A stretch of DNA of 64,000 bases from Lichenostomus cassidix (lineage: Eukaryota > Chordata > Aves > Passeriformes > Meliphagidae): the NCBI GenBank assembly GCA_008360975.2, contig CM039182.1:14914324-14978323 (forward strand), written 5' to 3'. Every line of letters begins with the position of its first letter. Position 1 is the first letter of the stretch. Under the pieces are notes generated by a model. The model had not been told where the DNA came from, made no database searches, and was given only the letters and a program-made list of their open reading frames with translations. Below are positions 53,207-61,874 of the stretch, piece by piece. The translations under genes and the position numbers were made by a program.

Positions 53207-54921
53207 CTGTGAAAAGAAACAAGTATCAAGGCTTGTACAGAAACAGAAAGATGATTTTAGTACACTTAATCTCTTCCTCTGGATTGAACAACTGAACAAA
53301 GGTTTGTCCTGGATCTCCAGGATCATGGCAGCAAAAATGAAAAGAATGAAGAACAATGAAGAAGGAATGAAAGAAAGAAATGTAAGTGTATTTCTCTCAC
53401 AAATGCATACATTTGTAATAACAAGGAGTAGGAAAGGTAGGAAGAAACAATACTGACTTGACTTGATGCCACAGGAAGCTTCATATTACAAGGAATCTTT
53501 GTTCTTTAATTTGCTGTTCACTATCACTTTGCACACACATAGGCGTCTGGAAACACCAGCAAGGCTGCAAGGCAGGTCTAGACCATTGGCAAGCTTCAGT
53601 TAAATTATAATCTCTCTTCACTACCACAAAACCAGCACTGCGGAACAATTCAACACTTGCTATTTTTACAACTCAGCATCTTCCTTTACAGTAAACTCCT
53701 ACTCAAAATTTTCACTTAATAATACACTTTCATCTACTCCACTACAATAAACCCACAGATCAGTCATATCTCATCACACTACTGGCAATGTGTATTCCTG
53801 CTGACAGTCTCCAGAATTCACATGGAATCAAGACATGTGAACACCCAGAAACACGGAACTTCTTCCTTCATTGCACACAGGCAAAAGGGCCATCTCCCAA
53901 GTCTGAAATCATGATCAATTCTCTGCCCAACTTTCAAACTAATCTATTGACCACATCACATCAGCAGAGCCTGTGAAGCTATTACCTGTTAATGCTTCTT
54001 TTTTGTCATTCGGATTGGGAAGCTGGGAAGCATTTCCCAGCAGCTACTATCTGCAACAGGAAGAGTCAACAGAAAGCTCTTTATTCCATGTTTTTGGTCA
54101 TTAGGAACCCATGGGATATGGTGGCCTCAAGAAAACCTTAAGTATCATTACATGACAGTTGTTAGTATTACTTAATGGTATTTCTTTTTTTTTTAAACTC
54201 TTTTATTTTACAAGTTTATTAAGCTCTCGGAGAGGCTTGTAAACAACAACCGCAGTAGTTCTTTCAACTTAGTTTTATAAAGCATTTTCATCAGAAGACC
54301 AAGGAAACGCTTTCTGAAGATGATAAATATCACATTTTCCATACGAACAAAGAAGGATGAAGTGACCAAGATGCCGAACAGACAAGTCCCATGGATGAGT
54401 GACACGATCAGGTCTCTGCATTAGGCCAGAATGGATGTGATTTTTGCCTGATTTACTACCTGCACATCCTTAGTCACTATAGAGATTATGTGATCTGACA
54501 ACTTCTCGCTCTGCTGTCCTTTGCAGACCGATGCACAGCAGCAATGGACACCACCTCTCACTAGTTCTGAGCTGAAGACACAGCGTCAGTCACACGTTTC
54601 CCATGTGCTTTTGAGGGGTCTCTCGGGATAAGCCCCGTCACTTGATTTACCTCTAGCTGGTATCTACGTGTAACAAACCGAGTCCCGGGCACTGACAGCG
54701 GACTGCGGCCTCCTGGGCTGCACCCCGGCAAGGCACAGCCGCCCTCCCTGCCCGGCCGGGCGGCCCAGGCCCTGCGGGGCTCCTCACGCCCGGCACTCGG
54801 GCATTGCCCCGGCGGGGCCGAGCGGGGCAGGCCGCTCCCCTCCGCACGCCCCCCGGCAGAGCCCGCTGTGCCGCACCGCGGCCCGCAGCGAACGCAGCGC
54901 GGCCCGGCGACCCGTGCCTAC
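53207..54921 (-). other. MTPAP intron 1
   Basis: A 1.7-kb intron whose promoter-proximal end is inside the CpG island. It holds the poly(A)-tailed segment described separately at 54182-54480; otherwise nothing is recognised. Confidence 0.8.
54182..54480 (-). pseudogene. Possible processed retrocopy with poly(A) tail
   Basis: On the minus strand the segment ends GCTTAATAAACTTG, then AAAATAAAAGAG, then a run of ten A, which is the look of a 3' end with poly(A) signal and tail. Just upstream a short frame reads ERTTAVVVYKPLRELNKLVK followed by a stop, and a second segment reads CSYGKCDIYHLQKAF, but stops break the frame between them. I do not recognise a parent gene. Chance AT-rich sequence is a real alternative. 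Confidence 0.25.
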
Positions 54922-55060
54922 CTTCCGCCGGCTCCTCGGCAGCCGGCTGCGCGGCGGCGCCGGAGCGGCCGAGCCGGGCGTGCCCGCGGGCAGCGGGGCC
55001 CGGCAGGCTGAGGCGGCCCCGCAGCAGCGCCAGCGCCGGGCCTCCCGCGCGGAGCGCCAT
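54922..55060 (-). CDS. MTPAP: MTPAP exon 1 (start codon, targeting peptide)
   Basis: The exon encodes residues 1-46 plus one base of codon 47. The ATG at 55060-55058 has a strong context (GCC before, G after). The frame is open further upstream but without another ATG, so this start is preferred. The product begins MALRAGGPALALLRGR and stays rich in Ala, Arg and Leu with few acidic residues, as expected for a mitochondrial presequence; the tail of the exon (AAEEPAEG) is acidic. The donor is GAAG|GTAGGC. It lies in a dense CpG island. This N-terminal part is poorly conserved with human, which is usual for presequences. Confidence 0.93.
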
Positions 55061-55081
55061 GGCAGCAGGGCCGCGCCGCTC

Positions 55082-55092
55082 TGCGCAGGCGC
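55082..55092 (+). promoter_or_regulatory. NRF-1-like site near the MTPAP start
   Basis: TGCGCAGGCGC matches the palindromic NRF-1 consensus YGCGCAYGCGCR except for one central base. It is only about 22 bases upstream of the MTPAP ATG. NRF-1 controls many nuclear genes for mitochondrial RNA handling, so the site fits the gene's role. Binding is inferred. Confidence 0.5.
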
Positions 55093-55309
55093 TGCGGTGC
55101 ACGGCGGCCGGCGCGGCTCAGCTCTTCCCGTTCCGTGTGCGCGGAGCGGTCCCGGGGCTGGGCGGCTCTGCGGCAGCGGCCCGGCGGGAAAGACAGGGCT
55201 GCTGCTGCCCGCAGCTGCCTACTGCGGGCTGTCAGCAGCGCGCTGCCAGCCGGGAGTGCTGACTGTGTCCTGGGGGGCATCAGGCACAGCAGCTCCAGCC
55301 GGGCAAGGG

Positions 55310-55858
55310 AGGGGATTGTCCTGCTCTGCTCTGACCTGGGGCAGCCTCTCCTTGAGGCCTGTGTGCAGTGTTGGGCACCATAATGTAAGGATATAAAGCT
55401 TTTAGAGACTATCCAAAGGAGGGCAACGAAGATGGTGAAGGGCCTTGAAGGGAAGACTTACAAGGAGCAGTTGAGGTCACTTGGGCTGTTCAGCCTGGAG
55501 GAGATTGAGGGGAGACCTCATACAAGTCAACAGTTTCTTCGTGAGGAGAAGAGGGAGCAGGCACTGATCTCTTCTCTCTGGTGACCAGTGACAGGATCCA
55601 AGGAAATGGCCTGAAGGCGTGTCAGGGAAGGTTTAGGTTGGATATTAGGAAAAGGTTCTTCACCCAGAGGGTGGTTGGGCACTGGAACAGCTCTCCAGGG
55701 AAGTGGTCACAGCACCAAACGTGACAGAGTTGAAAAAACTTGTGGACAATGCTTTCAGGTGCATGGGGTGACTCTTGGAGTTGTCCTGTGCAGGGCCAGG
55801 AGTTGGACTTTGATGATCCTTGAGGGTCCCTTTCAGCTCAGCATATTTTGTGATTCTG
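55310..55858 (+). mobile_element. CR1 LINE beside the MTPAP promoter
   Basis: Sense-oriented CR1 3' region: 'gaggcctgtgtgcagtgttgggcacc', 'gagggcaacgaagatggtgaagg', 'ctgttcagcctggagga', 'gtgacaggatccaaggaaatggcc', 'ggttggatattaggaaaaggttcttcacccagagggtggt' and the end 'cagctcagcatattttgtgattctg'. It is 5'-truncated and non-coding. It starts about 250 bases from the MTPAP ATG, right at the island edge. Confidence 0.9.
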
Positions 55859-56089
55859 GGAGCTTTCCAGGCCAGCCCTGAGGCATGGAGTGTGAGCAGC
55901 TGCCTGCCCTGTGTGAGGAAGCACCCACCAGCCCTGGCCAGGTTGGCCATCACCCCTTGTGTGAGCCCTGCCAGCCCAGGGCAGGAGGGTGAGGTTGGGC
56001 ATGGGGGTCAACCTGAAGGGTCAGGTGGCCAAGGTCATCAGGGTCTAATGAAGGTTTTTGCAGACTTGACTGCTTAAGAAAGGGAAGTA

Positions 56090-56632
56090 AAGCCTTTGGT
56101 CTGTATCAGTGATATTGCCCAGCAGAACTAGGGAAGTGTACTTGGCACTGGTGAGGCCACATCTCGAGAGCTGTGTCCAGTTCTGGGCCTCTCAGTTCAG
56201 GAAGGACACTGAGGTGCTGGAGTGAGTCCAGAGAAGGGCAACAGAGCTGAGAACTGGTCTGGAGAATGAGCCATATGAGGAATGGGTGGGGGAGCTGGGG
56301 TTGTTTAGCTTGAAGAAAAGGAGGAGGTAGCCAGGTGGGGGTCAGCCTCTTCTCTCAGGCAACCACTGACAGGACAAGAGGACATAGCCTTAAGATGGAC
56401 CAGGATAGTTTTAGATTGGACATTAGGAAGAATTTCTTCACTGAAGGGGTGAGTAGACATTGAAATAGGCAGCCCAGGAAGGTGCTGGAGTCACCATCCC
56501 TGGAGGTGTTTCAGGAAATACTGGACATGGCACTCAGTGCCACAGTCTAGTTGACATAGTAGTGTTTGGTCATAGGTTGGATTTGATGATCTCAGAGGTC
56601 TTTTCCAGCCTAACTGATTTTGTGATTCTGTT
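56090..56632 (+). mobile_element. Second CR1 LINE between the two promoters
   Basis: Another sense-oriented CR1 3' region: 'cttggcactggtgaggccacatctcgag', 'tgtgtccagttctgggc', 'caactgacaggacaagagg'-like text, 'ttagattggacattaggaagaatttcttcactg' and an end 'cctaactgattttgtgattctg'. It is more diverged than the preceding copy and follows it by about 230 bases in the same orientation. Confidence 0.9.
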
Positions 56633-57465
56633 TGTCTGGTCGTGGGCTAGAGCTGTGAAGGCAGTTACTGCAGTGAAGGCAGTATGTAGGATCAGAAATG
56701 AAGTGGTTGGGGCAGAGAGCTGCAGGGCACTCAGCAAGTAGTCATTGGACTGCAGCATGGTTCCCCAGGCATGTACTGAGGAAAATGTCATTGTCTTTAG
56801 TATTTAAAAGCAGTCATTTGTGTAAAACTTGTGGGTACATCTGTAGTGTACAGTAGGGTACTTCATATGTTAGTAGGTCTTCAGTGCAGTGCTGTATATA
56901 CTCTTGGCAGCCTCGTAATAAGTCAGGGTCTGTAAGTAATTGCTATGACCTAATTATTTTGGTTTTGCATTCTAGGATGATCATTAAGATAGAGAGTAGA
57001 TTGCTTTTAAAATAGAGCATTTCAATTTATATCCTACTTATGCATGCCATGGAGCAGAAACTTGTGTTTCCTTCATCTCTCCATGATGAGCTTCCTCTGG
57101 AATCCTAAGACTTCTCGTGCCTAAATTCATTGATGTGGAGAGAGGAACTCCTCCTCTTCCCCTCTTTGAAGCTGGTCTAAAAATAGAAAATGGTTTCATT
57201 AAAATTAATTGTGGGTTTGGGAAACCTAATAACACAAGCAAGTTCCTGAAAGAGGATACCCAAAGTATCTAGCGTGAGAGCTGCTGCACGTTAAGGATAT
57301 ATTACTCAACCTCCTTAACCTCCCACTTTCAAGGTGCTGCCAATTCCACCCTCTCCTCAGCCTGGCCTCTCCTATAGCCTAACTTATTCTTCAGTCCTTC
57401 CTCTCCTTTTTCTTTCTGTAATCATCTTCAGCTTTCTTGGGTTTTTTTCTGTCAGCTTTCTTCCC
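56633..57465. other. Intergenic DNA between MTPAP and MAP3K8
   Basis: No gene, RNA or recognisable repeat is seen between the second CR1 copy and the T-run. Confidence 0.5.
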
Positions 57466-58110
57466 TTTTTTTTTTTTTTTTTTTTTTTATTTTAGCAAAT
57501 GCACTGGGTGGTGCAATTGAACAACAATACAACAAAGAAGACACCTATTTCTTTAAAGAGGTTTGCCAATGTATTTAACATCTGTAGAGTCTGGAAAAGA
57601 AATGGTGTATGAGCAAAGGTTAAACCTGCTAGCAGTGTTCCACATACATAGTTATGATGCTAAGGAAAAGAAAATCCTGTAGCGGGTCCAAATGCTTGCA
57701 TATTTCAGAATGTCATTTGTGACATACTTTGGGCAATTTTTAATAACAGAAGAGGTAGCAAATATAAAACTTTTAAACAAGGGAGCCAGGGTATCTGGAT
57801 AATATAATAGAAAAGAAGTTGTATGAACTAGTAGTAAACACTGAAGTCTAAGGTGGATGTTTGTCCCAAAACTTTATAATGACAGTTTTGCCATTGGCTG
57901 CAGTGAGCAAATAGTCGTTACACTGCACACAAGGAACCGAAAATCCATCTTGTGTCTCTTGACACCTTGGGACGGGTTCAACTCATCAGCTCCTAGGGCT
58001 ATGGCAGCTGGTTTTGTTAAAGGTGCTACTTGGCTCCTTAAAAACGAACTGACTGAAGAGGAGCTATTGGGCAGCACAGTTTTGCAAGAGTTACTTCCTT
58101 ATGGATAAGA
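57466..58110 (-). pseudogene. Possible old processed retrocopy, poly(A) on minus strand
   Basis: On the minus strand 'CATTTGCTAAAATAAAA' runs into an A-stretch (T-run at 57466-57488 on the plus strand), as at an mRNA 3' end. Upstream, near 57850-57950, one minus frame reads CVQCNDYLLTAANGKTVII then KFWDKHP, which resembles a WD40 blade, but it is short, ends in a stop and is preceded by stops. The plus strand also has an 83-codon frame (57857-58108) unlike anything I know. One of these may be a chance frame; a decayed retrocopy is the best single explanation but is weakly supported. Confidence 0.25.
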
Positions 58111-58280
58111 AATAAAAAGTACTCCTGTCCAGTTTTAGCAATTACTCAACTCACACTACTGTGTCCCGGAGTATTTTAGTACTACTGCCACTAACAAATG
58201 CTTCACGTTGTTGTCCTAAATTCCACCCGAGTGTCATCTAAGTTTGATTCAGATAATGTTTAAACTCGTAGGACGCTGGT

Positions 58281-58298
58281 GGACGCCCTCTAGGTGCG
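58281..58298 (-). promoter_or_regulatory. CTCF-like motif upstream of MAP3K8
   Basis: The minus strand reads GCACCTAGAGGGCGTCC, a fair fit to the CTCF core (NNAGRGGGCG). It lies on the upstream edge of the island. It is weaker than the motif at 47139-47160. Confidence 0.35.
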
Positions 58299-58544
58299 CA
58301 CGGAAACGTGAGGTGGTAGAAGAAGGGTTCACTGATGCCACCGCTGGGGACAAGCCATTGCCGCCGGGCGATGCCACTGCTGGGACACGAGGCGATCGCT
58401 GGCCGGGCTTGAGGCCGGGCTGGGACAGGGCAGCGCTTGCTCCCGCCTGCCGGGAAACCGAAATAGAAACCGCGGCCGGGGCCGCCCCGGTCCCCCGCCC
58501 TCGGCCGGGGCGGGCGGTGCTACCTGCGCCCTTCCCCGCCCCCA

Positions 58545-58556
58545 GGAGTTTCCCGC
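58545..58556. promoter_or_regulatory. NF-kB-like and E2F-like overlapping sites
   Basis: GGAGTTTCCC at 58545-58554 is GGGAAACTCC on the minus strand, a full match to the GGGRNNYYCC NF-kB consensus. TTTCCCGC at 58549-58556 fits the E2F consensus TTTSSCGC and overlaps it. NF-kB control would make sense for an inflammatory kinase gene. Motif evidence only. Confidence 0.4.
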
Positions 58557-58559
58557 GGG

Positions 58560-58622
58560 AGCTGGCGGAGCGGCGCGGGCTACGGACGGACGGGCGGCGC
58601 GGGCTCTCCCGGCGCCCCGCGG
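58560..58622 (+). other. MAP3K8: Putative MAP3K8 non-coding exon 1 (3' part)
   Basis: CCCCGCGG|GTGAGC at 58622/58623 is a strong splice donor in the MAP3K8 CpG island, suited to the end of a 5' untranslated exon. The 5' boundary is arbitrary because the transcription start cannot be read from sequence. The human gene also begins with untranslated exons. Confidence 0.4.
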
Positions 58623-58845
58623 GTGAGCGGGGACGAGAACGGGGCCGGCAGGGGAGGGGGAGCGCCGGCAGAGCCCCGGCGGGACGGAGCGGAGCGGGCC
58701 GGGGCTGCGCTGCCGGGCGGAGGCGGCTCGGGTCCCCGGCTGGGGCCGCAGCGCTGTCGCGGGCAGGTCCCCGGCTGCCCTCGGCCTCCCGGGCTGCGGC
58801 ACCTGCGCTCTCAGCGGGGCTGCCGGGCACCGAGGGGCTGCGGCT

Positions 58846-58863
58846 GGGCTGGGCTGGGCTGGG
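58846..58863 (+). repeat. (GGGCT)n tract, G-quadruplex motif
   Basis: GGGCTGGGCTGGGCTGGG has four G-triplets with two-base loops, a standard intramolecular G-quadruplex pattern. It lies on the non-template strand just inside putative MAP3K8 intron 1, a position where such motifs are common near promoters. Confidence 0.7.
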
Positions 58864-58880
58864 CTCTGCTGCTGCCAGCG

Positions 58881-59304
58881 CTGCGAGGGTCGCCGGTTTG
58901 CTTATTCCGAGTGAGCATGTGAAGTGTTGTCGGAGTTGAAATTGTTGATAGCTTTTGTTCCGTAACATTAGAAGTTTTTCTCACAGGGATTGTGTTTTCC
59001 AAGGTCTTTTGATAAGTTTTCTTAAAAGTAAATAACGACGTTTTTCATTTCTAGTGGGCAGTCACTTGTCACTTAGACCAGAAAATTATTCCCTAAAAGC
59101 AGCACAAGAGATCTTTATTATGGGTGTACGATTGTACTTAGCCAGTCTATGCAGTTTGTGGCTAGCTTTTTTTTAAAATTATTATTTATTTTGAATTCTG
59201 TGGGGTTTTGCATGTCTGTTTTTTGGGCTTTTTATTTTATTTTTATTGTAGATTTTGTTCAATTTTTTCCATCACTAATCCTTGACGTGCAAAAACTCCC
59301 ACAG
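58881..59304. other. MAP3K8 intron 1, AT-rich part
   Basis: The sequence drops abruptly from CpG island to T-rich DNA. No gene or repeat is recognised; the T-rich run toward 59280 could serve as the pyrimidine tract of the exon-like segment that follows. Confidence 0.5.
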
Positions 59305-59543
59305 GGGCCCAGAAGTGTGGTATCCAGTTACTCTTTTTAATATGATGGGTATAAGGATGGTCTCTGGCAGCACATTTATCAGGCAAAAGGAGTTGACAAG
59401 CTATGCAGAGAATAGAGAAATAAACCTTTGGCTTGCAAATTACTCATGTGATGATGTTGAAATATTGGCAAAACTGGAGAAAGAGTCTTGTGCTTTAGCA
59501 ACTGACTTAAGTGCTTGCATGCTGTTTAATTTTTCCACTGCAG
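59305..59543 (+). other. Exon-like open segment, identity unknown
   Basis: The segment is bounded by an acceptor-like ACTCCCACAG and a donor-like CACTGCAG|GTAATC. One frame is open across all 79 codons, and the stop appears only after the donor. The product reads like a protein (PEVWYPVTLFNMMGIR, then LWLANYSCDDVEILAKL). I do not recognise it. It would need a preceding exon ending in phase 2 and does not join the 61750 segment in that frame without a stop. It could be a MAP3K8 5' untranslated exon, part of an unknown gene, or chance. Confidence 0.3.
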
Positions 59544-59850
59544 GTAATCCCAGGTTTTTTAGCTGAGAATCTAAGTAAAGCATAGCTTGTGATGTAATTT
59601 CTTCATGAACCTAGATAATATAGGATGATTTAGAATACTACATGAGTGCCCACCACTGACACTAGTACAGGATTTTAGGGATAAATAAGAATGAATTCCC
59701 CATTGAAAAATAGACTTTTTTTTTTTTTTTGCATGTAGGGGAAATATAATACTAAATTGCTGCATAATTTAAAAAAATCAACTTTTATAGTCTTGACACT
59801 GTGTTTATTGTGTAAACACTTAGTTTTTATAATTTGCTAGATATAGGGAA
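59544..59850. other. Unannotated intronic stretch
   Basis: AT-rich MAP3K8 intron 1 sequence with a T-run at about 59717-59731. Nothing else is recognised. Confidence 0.5.
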
Positions 59851-60190
59851 AAAAATCATAAAATCATTTAGGTTGGAAAAGACCTCAAAAATTATTGAGT
59901 CCAACCCATCACTACATAGCCCATAACTAAACCATGCCCCTTAGTGTCACATCTACATGTATGTCTTTATATATCTTTTAAATCTCCCCCCAGCTGGTGA
60001 CTCCACCATTTCCCTGGGCATCCTATTCCAGTGCTTGACAACTCTTTCAGTGAAGAAATTTTTCCTAATATCCAATGTAAACCTCTCCTGGCACAACTTG
60101 AGGCCATTTTCCCTTGTTCCATCACTTATTTGAGATTAAGAGACCAACTTCCACCTCGCTACCTCTTCCTTTCAGGTAGTTGTAAAGCTG
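59851..60190 (-). mobile_element. CR1 LINE 3' end, antisense
   Basis: The plus strand begins AATCATAAAATCATTTAGGTTGGAAAAGACC and continues through 'attgagtccaaccc', 'gggcatcctattccagtgcttgacaac', 'gtgaagaaatttttcctaat', 'cttgaggccattttcccttg' and 'agagaccaacttccacctcgc', the reverse complement of a CR1 3' region. It lies in MAP3K8 intron 1. Confidence 0.93.
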
Positions 60191-61749
60191 AGAGGGTTTG
60201 CAGCTTTTCTCAAGCACTAAAAGCAGAGAACTGAGAATGTGCTGGTTATAGTCACTTTTTGTTGTTATTCAGAGCTTTTTGGGCAATAGTGAAACTGCCA
60301 AGAGTATTGGTATTGTGCTGTAGTTTGGAAGCATTTTGAGGAAGAGAGCAGAGCTGGCACTTCCAGAAAGCTACATTTGATCTAATCTGTACAGATGCTT
60401 TGTGCATGAAAATGCTGTCAGAAAGTACATTAGTTTAACTGTTGTACGTACTCGTCTTTATCCACTAAAGAATGAGCATCTAGAGACTCATGTTTTTCTT
60501 CAGAAAGTCCCTCAGGGCTAGTTTGTAACTTTACCTGACTTTACACATGAGATCTCTTGGTTCCTTTTTATGACAGCACCGTTTCTTTTCTTTTGAACCC
60601 CACTAATTCAGCACAACAAAAAAAAACAAACCATAGGCAATGAATAGAAGTCCTGCTGTGGGGAAAAGCAGAAATCTCGTTTATGTTAAAAAGCACCTAC
60701 TTGCAAGCTTTGTTAACAACCTATAGCTTGATCATGGAGCAGGAAGTTGGGGTGATAGGTGCTAGAAGACACCCACGGCATCTCACTTTTTGTGACCTCT
60801 CTGAACACCCTGGATACAAAGCCTGGGTCCTCCCCGATTGAGTAGTGCTAGTGACCACAAAGTTTCCAACCTGGCTGCCCTAATGCTAGGTGTGTGGGCT
60901 GACTGGGGCTGGGTGAACTGATTTAGAGCGCTGGTGAAAGTCACTGTGTTCATCTTGGGGTCCCAGCAGGGCACAGTACTCTGCCACCATCACTCTCAGG
61001 GTTTGGGTCTGAGTTTGAAAAGGAGCAGGCACTCTGTTTGCCTTTTCTGGTGCTGCGTCTGCTGTCCTGCCTTTTGAATTTTCAGCACGTGGTCTGACTT
61101 CTTTGCCAACTCAGACACGTCATTTTACTTGGTTTTCTTCACGTTAGAGCTGACGTAAATACTCTAACCCATGAGAAATATGTGCCACAGAGCTCCTACA
61201 TCCTTGTGGTGAGGGTAAGAAAGATAGTGATCATAACCAGAAACTGTACCTGGGTAAAGCATTGCTCCATGGCCTCAGGGGACCGAGTCTGCTGCTTGTC
61301 CTTGAGATAAGGTTTTGTTTGCTGCTTTTCTTTTTTATTTTTTTAAAGTGTCTTTTTGCCTAGTTGTTATCTTTTGCCCAAAATAGATGGTTGCAGTGGA
61401 TTATGAAAAAGGGAAATGAGAGCTCTCTAAAGAAGGCATGCTCTACTCAGTTCTGCTAAAGATAAAGGAGGTCCAGCTCCTTCCTTAAACAACCATGAAG
61501 CAGAGAGAATAAAACTTGGGACCTAACCATGGAAAAACTATTTATCACTACTACTTGGAAATCTAGATGATACAGTAGCTTGATTCTTTTTCGAGTTGTC
61601 ATCTTTTTCTGCAGAAAAATCCCCTGTTATCTCAGCCTGGTGATTACTAGCTTTTCTTTCCGTGAAGCAAATGATCTGTATGAGTACAAACCAGTCCTTC
61701 TGCTTGAGCTGGTATGCAATGGCCTTATTTGTTTTGCTTTTTTTAATAG
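60191..61749. other. MAP3K8 intron 1, no feature recognised
   Basis: I searched for further coding-like exons that could bridge the segments at 59305-59543 and 61750-61874. A good acceptor (TTTTTCTGCAG|AAAAATCC, exon would start at 61615) and a frame reading REANDLYEYKPVLLLEL end at a donor-like CTG|GTATGC at 61711/61712. The gap to the next acceptor is only 38 bases, too short for an intron, so this is not called an exon. Confidence 0.4.
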
Positions 61750-61874
61750 ACTGCCACAGAACACTGTGAAATTATCATCAGTGGTAAATACGGGTTCAAA
61801 AAACGTGATGACTTCAGGGATTCTGTTGAGACGTTTTTAATGGTTTTGAGTGATGTAATCAGGTTAAATACAAG
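61750..61874 (+). CDS. Candidate upstream exon of MAP3K8, in frame
   Basis: The acceptor is TTTTTTTAATAG|ACTGCC and the donor a consensus-quality ACAAG|GTAAGT. The 125 bases give 41 open codons plus two bases. In-frame TAA and TAG stops sit immediately before the acceptor, so the frame opens exactly at the exon edge. Splicing to the next acceptor (62751) continues the frame through SDFAKGTV into the known MAP3K8 start MEYMSTG. An in-frame ATG at 61840-61842 would add 20 residues (MVLSDVIRLNTR plus SDFAKGTV). Its context is weak (T at -3), while the known ATG has G at -3 and G at +4. The human counterpart begins at MEYM after untranslated exons, so this could equally be a 5' UTR exon open by chance. 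Confidence 0.4.

Larger units (their letters stand above)
41539..55060 (-). other. MTPAP: MTPAP gene, nine coding exons (whole locus)
   Basis: MTPAP is the nuclear-encoded, mitochondrial-matrix poly(A) polymerase that adds A-tails to mitochondrial mRNAs, in several cases completing their stop codons. Nine exons join in phase (139, 173, 234, 225, 212, 227, 93, 74 and 339 nt including stop) to give 571 residues; the human protein is 582. Every junction has GT donors and AG acceptors. Order: a basic, Ala/Arg-rich mitochondrial targeting region (about 1-45), an RNA-recognition-like domain (about 60-155), and a nucleotidyltransferase palm with GSS at 228-230 and D240-x-D242. The third catalytic Asp is D322. 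A central/PAP-associated domain follows (about 329-459), then a hydrophilic C-terminal tail. No stop or frameshift was found, so the gene looks functional. It is head to head with MAP3K8, as in human. Confidence 0.97.
54600..55270. promoter_or_regulatory. MTPAP: CpG island, MTPAP promoter
   Basis: Dense CpG and GC content covers MTPAP exon 1 and its upstream side, in sharp contrast to the AT-rich introns. No TATA box stands out, as usual for housekeeping mitochondrial genes. The transcription start is not fixed by sequence; it probably lies within the 150 bases above the ATG at 55060. Open frames in the island on both strands reflect GC richness, not genes. Confidence 0.85.
58260..58880. promoter_or_regulatory. 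MAP3K8: CpG island, MAP3K8 promoter
   Basis: A second very CpG-rich block lies 4.2 kb upstream of the first MAP3K8 coding exon, oriented head to head with the MTPAP island. Synteny and position make it the MAP3K8 promoter and 5' exon. Long open frames on both strands here reflect stop-poor GC-rich sequence rather than proteins. Confidence 0.75.

Noticed and set aside
54653..55396. Several 120-160-codon open frames on both strands around MTPAP exon 1
   Set aside because: Only the 139 bases of MTPAP exon 1 are coding. The rest are CpG-island shadows; the frame upstream of the MTPAP ATG has no in-frame ATG.
58244..58968. Long open frames on both strands (231 and 239 codons) at the MAP3K8 promoter
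   Set aside because: The block is a CpG island where stop codons are rare; frames overlap on opposite strands, have Ala/Arg/Gly/Pro-rich composition and no homology I recognise.
61615..61711. Possible extra exon encoding REANDLYEYKPVLLLEL with a good acceptor and a GTATGC donor
   Set aside because: The intron to the next candidate exon would be only 38 bases, too short for vertebrate splicing, and the reading phase needed from upstream does not match the 59305-59543 segment.
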